Shown here piece after piece: positions 58,856 to 64,000 of a stretch of 64,000 nt of DNA. The notes under the pieces are model-generated. The model was given only the letters and a program-made list of their open reading frames with translations, was not told the DNA's origin and searched no databases. Numbering within the stretch: position 1 is the first letter of the stretch; every line of letters begins with the position of its first letter. The translations under genes and the position numbers were made by a program. Source of the stretch: Saprospiraceae bacterium (GTDB lineage Bacteria; Bacteroidota; Bacteroidia; Chitinophagales; Saprospiraceae); assembly GCA_016719615.1 (NCBI GenBank), contig JADJYQ010000001.1, positions 1,214,501 to 1,278,500 of the forward strand, in the 5' to 3' direction.

Positions 58856-61402
58856 ATGGCAAATAAACTGCTGATTGTAGAGTCACCCGCTAAAGCTAAA
58901 ACAATCGAAAAATTCCTCGGTAAGGACTTCAAAGTCAAATCGAGTTATGGTCATATCCGCGATTTGGATAAAGGTGCCAAAGGAATTGATATCCAAAACA
59001 AATTCCAACCAAAATACATCGTTTCACCGGAAAAGCTGAAAGTCGTTAAGGAATTGAAAGACTGGGCTTCCAAGGTTGATGAAGTCTGGCTCGCAACTGA
59101 CGAGGACCGCGAAGGAGAAGCTATAAGTTGGCATTTGTGCGAAGTGCTTGGGCTCGATCCTAAGATTGTGAAACGAATTGTCTTTCACGAAATCACTAAG
59201 ACTGCAATTCAAAAAGCTGTGCAACAGCCCAGAATGGTCGATTTACATCTGGTGAATGCGCAGCAAGCAAGAAGAGTATTGGATCGCTTGGTGGGTTTTG
59301 AATTGAGTGAAATTCTATGGCGCAAAGTAAGAAATAAGTTATCGGCCGGAAGAGTGCAATCTGTTGCCGTTAAACTCGTCGTGGATCGGGAAAGGGAAAT
59401 CAATGATTTTAAACAAGATGCATATTTCAAAGTAGATGCACTTTTTCAAAAAGCGGACCAGAATGTAACTCCGATAAAGGCGACATTGGATCATAAATTT
59501 AAATTGGCAGCGGATGCTGAAAATTTTTTAAAATCTTGTGTATCCTCCGAATACAAAGTTGAAAAGGTAGATATAAAGCCTTTAAAACGCAATCCTGCAC
59601 CGCCATTTACAACTTCAACTTTACAACAGGAAGCAAGTAGAAAATTGGGATTTGGAGTAAATCGCACCATGTCTGCTGCTCAAAAATTGTACGAGGGTGG
59701 TTGGATTACCTACATGAGAACGGATTCAACCAATTTAAGTCAAACAGCTTTGACTGAAATGGCTAAAGAAATTGAAAATCAATTTGGTATAAAATATGTG
59801 CATACCAGGCAGTATAAGACCAAAAATGCATCAGCTCAGGAAGCACACGAGGCTATTCGTCCCAGTTATATGGATTTAAAAGCTGCTGGAGAAGATTCAG
59901 ATCAACAAAAATTGTATGATTTAATTTGGAAAAGAGCCATGGCATCACAGATGGCTGCTGCGGAATTGGAAAAAACACAGGTAGATATTTCCATTTCTAA
60001 AGTGAAGGAACGCAAATTTGTGGCAACTGGAGAGGTCTTACTTTTTGATGGATTTTTAAAACTTTACCTTGAATCCAGTGACGACGAAGATGAAGAACAG
60101 GCCTCCATTCTGCCGCCACTAAGAATAAATGATTTATTAAATTATCAGCGAATACTCGTCCAAGAAAGGTTTAGCAGGCCTCCATCGCGTTATACTGAAG
60201 CAAGTCTGGTTAAAAAATTGGAAGAATTGGGAATTGGACGTCCTTCTACCTACGCACCGACGATCAGTAAAATTATGGAAGAGAACCGGGGGTATGTAGT
60301 CAAAGAAAGCAGAACCGGTACAGAAAGAATTTACCAAACATGGACACTAAAAGATGGAAAAATTTTAAGTAAACAAGAATCTGAGATCACAGGAGCAAGT
60401 AAAAATCACCTGTATCCAACAGACATTGGTTCAATTGTTTGTGATTATCTGGCAGAGCATTTTCCGGATATCATCAATTACGGTTTTACGGCTGAAATTG
60501 AAAAGGAATTTGATGAAATCGCCGACGGTAAAATGGATTGGGTACACATGATCGAAGAATTTTATTGGCCATTTCATAAGAACGTCGATGTCGTGATGGA
60601 GCAAGGCGAACGAGCCAAAGGAAGAAGGGATTTAGGCATTGATCCCGTGTCTGGAAAAAAAGTTTTGGTGCAATTGACGAGATTTGGACCTGTTGTTCAA
60701 TTGGGTGATAGAGATGAAATGAAGGAAGATGAAAAACCGTTGTTTGCAAATTTGAGACCTGGCCAAAGTATGGAAACCATCAATTTTCAAGATGCTTTGG
60801 ATTTGTTTAAACTTCCAAAAACACTAGGAAATTATAAGGAACAGGAAGTTGTCGTAGGTGCGGGGAGATTTGGTCCATACATCAAATTTAATGAGCAATT
60901 CATTTCAATTCCAAAAGATATTGATCCATTGGAAATACCCATTGAGAAAGCCATTGAGCTGATTAAAGTGAAGGAAATTGAAGATGCACCTATTGGCTAT
61001 CACAAAGATTTACCTATCACCAAGGGGAAAGGACGATTCGGTCCTTATGTCAAATGGAATGGTTTATTTGTAAATATTCCTCGGAGAATTGATTTTGATA
61101 ACTTGACCCTGGATCAGGCGATTCCTTTAATTGATGCCAAAGAAGATAAAGAAGCTAATAGATTTATTCACAAATTTGATGAGCTCAAAATAACCGTTGA
61201 AAATGGAAGATGGGGACCCTTTATAAAGTTTGGTAAAAAGATCATTAATCTCCCCAAAAAGAATGGCGAAAAAGTGACTTCAGAAATGGCATCAAAAATG
61301 ACCGTCGAAGAATTCAAAGCCATAGTTGAAGAGCAGGTTCCAAATGCTTTTGATAAATTAAATAAAAAGAAAGTCGTTAAAAAGAAGGCCAAAACAACTT
61401 AA
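58856..61402 (+). CDS. topA: DNA topoisomerase I (type IA)
   Basis: 848 residues. Toprim domain: IVESPAKAKTIEKFLG with the catalytic Glu and WLATDEDREGEAISWH with the DxDxE acid cluster. The active-site Tyr is in GGWITYMRTDS near residue 285. VGFELSEILWRKVRNKLSAGRVQSVAVKL is the domain II hinge. Instead of C4 zinc fingers the C-terminus has three short repeats (GRFGPYIKFNEQF, GRFGPYVKWNGLF, GRWGPFIKFGKK) and a Lys-rich tail, as in Bacteroidota TopA. It relaxes negative supercoils behind RNA polymerase. Full length. Confidence 0.96.
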   Translation: MANKLLIVESPAKAKTIEKFLGKDFKVKSSYGHIRDLDKGAKGIDIQNKFQPKYIVSPEKLKVVKELKDWASKVDEVWLATDEDREGEAISWHLCEVLGLDPKIVKRIVFHEITKTAIQKAVQQPRMVDLHLVNAQQARRVLDRLVGFELSEILWRKVRNKLSAGRVQSVAVKLVVDREREINDFKQDAYFKVDALFQKADQNVTPIKATLDHKFKLAADAENFLKSCVSSEYKVEKVDIKPLKRNPAPPFTTSTLQQEASRKLGFGVNRTMSAAQKLYEGGWITYMRTDSTNLSQTALTEMAKEIENQFGIKYVHTRQYKTKNASAQEAHEAIRPSYMDLKAAGEDSDQQKLYDLIWKRAMASQMAAAELEKTQVDISISKVKERKFVATGEVLLFDGFLKLYLESSDDEDEEQASILPPLRINDLLNYQRILVQERFSRPPSRYTEASLVKKLEELGIGRPSTYAPTISKIMEENRGYVVKESRTGTERIYQTWTLKDGKILSKQESEITGASKNHLYPTDIGSIVCDYLAEHFPDIINYGFTAEIEKEFDEIADGKMDWVHMIEEFYWPFHKNVDVVMEQGERAKGRRDLGIDPVSGKKVLVQLTRFGPVVQLGDRDEMKEDEKPLFANLRPGQSMETINFQDALDLFKLPKTLGNYKEQEVVVGAGRFGPYIKFNEQFISIPKDIDPLEIPIEKAIELIKVKEIEDAPIGYHKDLPITKGKGRFGPYVKWNGLFVNIPRRIDFDNLTLDQAIPLIDAKEDKEANRFIHKFDELKITVENGRWGPFIKFGKKIINLPKKNGEKVTSEMASKMTVEEFKAIVEEQVPNAFDKLNKKKVVKKKAKTT

Positions 61403-61413
61403 AGACCTTGCAC

Positions 61414-62055
61414 TCAGGTGTTGAGTAAGTCAGAAGCTTCGGAGGATTTTGCATGGAATAATTCGGATAACATCAAACCAAGATTTTTAAAAGATTCCAA
61501 CTGTACAGCCGGTATAATTTTCTTATTCTGGTATAGAATAAAATAATAATGCATTCCTTCCATATGCAGTCTGAACTGATTGGAGAGTAAGGTGAGGATA
61601 TCCTCTGAGAAATAATATCTTATGACTGATTCAAATTCTCCCTTGAGATGATATTTATCTGAGTACTCTGGAAATTTTTCAAAATCAATATCATCCATTC
61701 CAAGAAATTGCATCAACTTTTCCAAAAAATCTTCAGGTTTTTGATAAAACTCGGGAAGTGATAAAAGTTTAGAATCTCCAAAAAAAACGCTTTGTCTGTA
61801 AACGTGGCTCGATTTGCCGGTATTGATTTCATATTGGTAGTCAAAAATATGGTAGTTGGTTTGCAATTCTTGATGATAAATTACATTTTTTATTTTACGG
61901 GAGCTGCCTGTTTTGAATAATTTAAATTGTTTTAATTGCTTGATGATTCCCGGATTCCCGAGTTCGTTATAGCTCCAATTAATATTTGCAGAGAATTGCT
62001 GCATTTCTTGTTTTCTCTTGGCACTGTCCCAGATTAATTTGTCAAGTAAACTCAT
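61414..62055 (-). CDS. Protein of unknown function coupled to lpxB
   Basis: 213 residues from ATG 62055, whose ATGA overlaps the lpxB stop; an open frame continues upstream but without need. No signal peptide or membrane helix. The sequence is Phe/Tyr/Lys-rich: NVIYHQELQTNYHIFDYQYEINTGKSSHVYRQSVFF, DFLEKLMQFLGMDDIDFEKFPEYSDKYHLKGE, LSNQFRLHMEGMHYYFILYQNKKIIP. The ordered strands then a helical tail suggest a compact cytosolic domain. I recognise no family. Translational coupling points to a role near lipid A or envelope synthesis. Confidence 0.7.
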   Translation of the reverse strand: MSLLDKLIWDSAKRKQEMQQFSANINWSYNELGNPGIIKQLKQFKLFKTGSSRKIKNVIYHQELQTNYHIFDYQYEINTGKSSHVYRQSVFFGDSKLLSLPEFYQKPEDFLEKLMQFLGMDDIDFEKFPEYSDKYHLKGEFESVIRYYFSEDILTLLSNQFRLHMEGMHYYFILYQNKKIIPAVQLESFKNLGLMLSELFHAKSSEASDLLNT

Positions 62056-63188
62056 CTTTCGTTTTTTAAAGTAGAAATGGAATTCATAAAATCTTTTGCG
62101 ATCTCTTGATAACATCCAATTTCGAACAGCTTTGCCTGTAATATTTTCAATTCTAATTTGACAGTATTTCGGTACTGCGGATTTTTTAAGTTATCAATTT
62201 CTGAACGAATTCGATCAGGATTACATTCATTTTGAATGAGTTCTACCACGATCTTCTTATTGACGATAAGATTGGCTAATGCAATGAATTTAATTTTTAC
62301 CAATTTAAGTGCAATCCAGTAGGAGAATATATTTCCTTTATAACACACCACTTCAGGTACGCCAAATAATGCTGTTTCAAGACTGGCAGTACCTGATGTA
62401 ACCATTGCCATTTTACTGTGTTTGAGCAATGAATACATATCATCGTAAACGATGGGAAAATTCATTTTTTTTGATTCTAGTATTTGATGATAGAGTTCGC
62501 GATGTTGTTGCATTCCTGCTATCACAACCTGGTATTTACATTCTCCTTTTACAGCATCCAAATAGTCAGGCAATAATAATTGAATTTCCTGTTTGCGGCT
62601 GCCGGGCAAAATAGCGATGATGGATTTGTTATTCAGATTCCATTGCTTCCTGAAACCGATTGCCGATTTAAAAACTGCAATGCGTTCCATCAATGGATGA
62701 CCGTGGTATGAGCTTGGTATATTGAATTTGCTAAAATATTCTTTTTCAAAGGGAAGTATCACAAATAGTTTTTGTACACATTCCTGTATAATTTTAATTC
62801 TGGATTCTTTCCATGCCCAAATTTGTGGAGCAATAAAATAAAACACGGGTAAATTTTGACGTTTTGCCCATTGCGCCATTCTTAAATTAAAACCGGGATA
62901 ATCGACCAGTAGCAATAAATCGGGCTTGAAATTTTGGATTGACTTTTTTGTAGTTTTGAATAATTTTAAAATGTAAGCTAAGTTTTTGATGACTTCAACA
63001 AAGCCCATGAAATTTGTCTTTTCATAAGGTATTTCTATTTCCATACCTGCAGCTTTGAGTGAATTTCCACCCCAGCCTTTGGCTTCAATTTGAGGATTCA
63101 GTTCTTTGAGAGCCTTGAGAAGCATGCCTGCATGGTAATCACCAGAAGCTTCTCCGGCAATGATGTAAATTTTAAATGGCTTATTCAT
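62052..63188 (-). CDS. lpxB: Lipid-A-disaccharide synthase
   Basis: 378 residues, the usual length. The GT-B glycosyltransferase joins UDP-diacylglucosamine and lipid X to form the lipid A disaccharide at the inner membrane. Markers: IYIIAGEASGDYHAGML, YEKTNFMGFVEVIKNL, LLLVDYPGFNLRMA, FYFIAPQIWAWKESR, HPLMERI, ILPGSRKQEIQLLLP and TSGTASLETALFGVPEVVCYKG. It overlaps the upstream membrane-protein gene by four bases (ATGA) and the downstream unknown gene by four, so three genes are tightly coupled. Confidence 0.96.
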   Translation of the reverse strand: MNKPFKIYIIAGEASGDYHAGMLLKALKELNPQIEAKGWGGNSLKAAGMEIEIPYEKTNFMGFVEVIKNLAYILKLFKTTKKSIQNFKPDLLLLVDYPGFNLRMAQWAKRQNLPVFYFIAPQIWAWKESRIKIIQECVQKLFVILPFEKEYFSKFNIPSSYHGHPLMERIAVFKSAIGFRKQWNLNNKSIIAILPGSRKQEIQLLLPDYLDAVKGECKYQVVIAGMQQHRELYHQILESKKMNFPIVYDDMYSLLKHSKMAMVTSGTASLETALFGVPEVVCYKGNIFSYWIALKLVKIKFIALANLIVNKKIVVELIQNECNPDRIRSEIDNLKNPQYRNTVKLELKILQAKLFEIGCYQEIAKDFMNSISTLKNER

Positions 63189-63499
63189 CCAAGCAAATCA
63201 AGTCCATAATAATACATCCACAAAGCTACATATATCAATGTTGGAAAAATCAGGCCCCTCATTGCAAATAACATATGCCTTTTCCCAAAAATTTGCATAG
63301 GAAGCACATTGCAAACCAGGGCAAACAGAGCGACAGTGCGCTCTCTGAAAGTGGCTGTCAGTCCTACCGGATTGAATACTTCCCATTGGTCTAATTGATC
63401 ATAAAGACTCAAAAGTATTCCGTAAGCTGTGAAGGGAACAAGTATGCCAATGATGAGCCCAATCCAGGTTTTGTTATATTGATAAATATTTTCGAACAT
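63185..63499 (-). CDS. Small inner-membrane protein between surE and lpxB
   Basis: 104 residues with three hydrophobic helices: TWIGLIIGILVPFTAYGILL, RTVALFALVCNVLPMQIF and LIFPTLIYVALWMYYYGL, separated by a charged loop (DQLDQWEVFNPVGLTATFRE). No family recognised with confidence. Its TGA overlaps the lpxB ATG. Position suggests an envelope role. Confidence 0.72.
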   Translation of the reverse strand: MFENIYQYNKTWIGLIIGILVPFTAYGILLSLYDQLDQWEVFNPVGLTATFRERTVALFALVCNVLPMQIFGKRHMLFAMRGLIFPTLIYVALWMYYYGLDLLG

Positions 63500-63530
63500 A
63501 AATCCAGACTATAGTTTGTTTGCAAATATT

Positions 63531-64000
63531 TTATGATGATTCTGAAATTAGAGAGATCGGCTTTTTAGTCATTTCAAAATGTTTGTTGGATGGAATGGCC
63601 GGGTAAACCGTCAAATCATGGCCTGAAGGTACAATGCTGATAAAGCCATTATTTAAAGCCCAGATATCTGTATCATCCTTAGGCTCCTCGGCTACAAATT
63701 TACCGGTGAGCCAATAATAACTTTCACCGCGGGGATCTTTGGCTTCTTTGAATTCTTCATCCCAACGTCCTTCCGCTTGTTTACAAACTTTGATTCCTTT
63801 AATTTGATGAGCTTCTAATTTAGGTATATTGACACTCAATAAATTGCAATTTTTGATTCCGTTGTTCAAAGCTGTTTCAAGAATAGCTTTAATAAAAGAT
63901 TCGCATGCCATAAAATCAGCCTCAAATGAATAATCGAGTAAGGAAAATCCAATGGAGGGGATTCCTTCCAAAGATGCTTCCATAGCCGCGGACATGGTGC
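63531..64000 (-). CDS. surE: 5'-nucleotidase SurE, C-terminal part (5' end outside window)
   Basis: About 155 residues of a protein that continues past the right edge. TMSAAMEASLEGIPSIGFSLLDY matches the SurE segment after the GTVSAAMEG turn, then LSVNIPKL, GIKVCKQAEGRWDEEF, DPRGESYYWLTG and DTDIWALNNGFISIVPSGHDLT, with the C-terminal tetramer tail. The N-terminal DD metal site lies outside the window. SurE dephosphorylates nucleoside monophosphates. It ends 31 bases before the small membrane gene that leads into lpxB. Confidence 0.93.
   Translation of the reverse strand, partial: TMSAAMEASLEGIPSIGFSLLDYSFEADFMACESFIKAILETALNNGIKNCNLLSVNIPKLEAHQIKGIKVCKQAEGRWDEEFKEAKDPRGESYYWLTGKFVAEEPKDDTDIWALNNGFISIVPSGHDLTVYPAIPSNKHFEMTKKPISLISESS

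Overview
The window is 64 kb of A+T-rich chromosome from a member of the Bacteroidota, most likely a Saprospiria-type lineage (lineage is inference). Evidence: at least six secreted proteins end in type IX secretion (T9SS) sorting domains of type A (Por) or type B (gliding-motility C-terminal domain); promoters carry the Bacteroidota -7 box TAnnTTTG; and there are phylum-typical genes (S46 dipeptidyl-peptidase, DUF983, DUF3810, DUF6794, futalosine hydrolase, WbqC, helix-hairpin-helix outer-membrane barrel). It is mostly a housekeeping and envelope region. I see no prophage, CRISPR array, rRNA operon or recognisable defence island.

Layout. 0-6.1 kb: T9SS cargo genes, including a large adhesin-like protein with fourteen 49-residue modules at an exact 147-bp period; the gene before it has its sorting domain shifted out of frame. 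6.1-6.7 kb: noncoding, rich in short repeats. 6.7-9.4 kb: TonB receptor plus Cys/His-rich protein. 9.4-20 kb: acyl-CoA dehydrogenase, RarA, a type-B T9SS protein, AlkD-like repair protein, a lipoprotein, S46 and M1 peptidases, WbqC. 20-25.5 kb: glycosyltransferase, chorismate synthase, a histone-H1-like Lys/Ala protein, an HhH outer-membrane protein. 25.7-27.9 kb: tRNA-Arg(CCG), a DUF983 gene and an intact IS3-family element inside a heptamer repeat array. 28-33.9 kb: DUF2207/LemA pair and a second metal-type TonB receptor operon. 34-41.6 kb: two paralogous secreted proteins flanking an EamA transporter and a heme/copper monooxygenase-like T9SS protein with a redoxin partner. 42-47 kb: Hsp15, frameshifted PPK2, DUF58, thioredoxin, DUF3810, MqnB, an outer-membrane barrel. 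47-54 kb: HerA-like ATPase, thioredoxin-like protein, RibD, an arsenite efflux operon (ArsR, ACR3), a pirin, a MIP channel. 54-58.6 kb: cysteine desulfurase, a 5'-truncated phosphohexomutase abutting a methyltransferase, PAP2 phosphatase, small membrane and secreted proteins. 58.9-64 kb: TopA and a tightly overlapped surE-membrane protein-lpxB-unknown operon.

Themes. Metal handling recurs (two Cys/His-rich protein plus TonB receptor modules, arsenite efflux, a copper-ligand enzyme). Envelope export recurs (T9SS cargo, barrels, lipid A synthesis). Intergenic regions carry degenerate tandem arrays of 7-, 8- and 9-mers and a recurrent ACTAAC-N4-GTTAGT hairpin. Three coding lesions (frameshifts near 1653 and 42965, truncation near 56350) are either real gene decay or assembly errors and should be checked against reads. 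I found no convincing wholly new system. The best candidates for a second look are the cytochrome c/copper monooxygenase T9SS protein with its redoxin, the paired metal-uptake modules, and the truncation junction at 56.36 kb.
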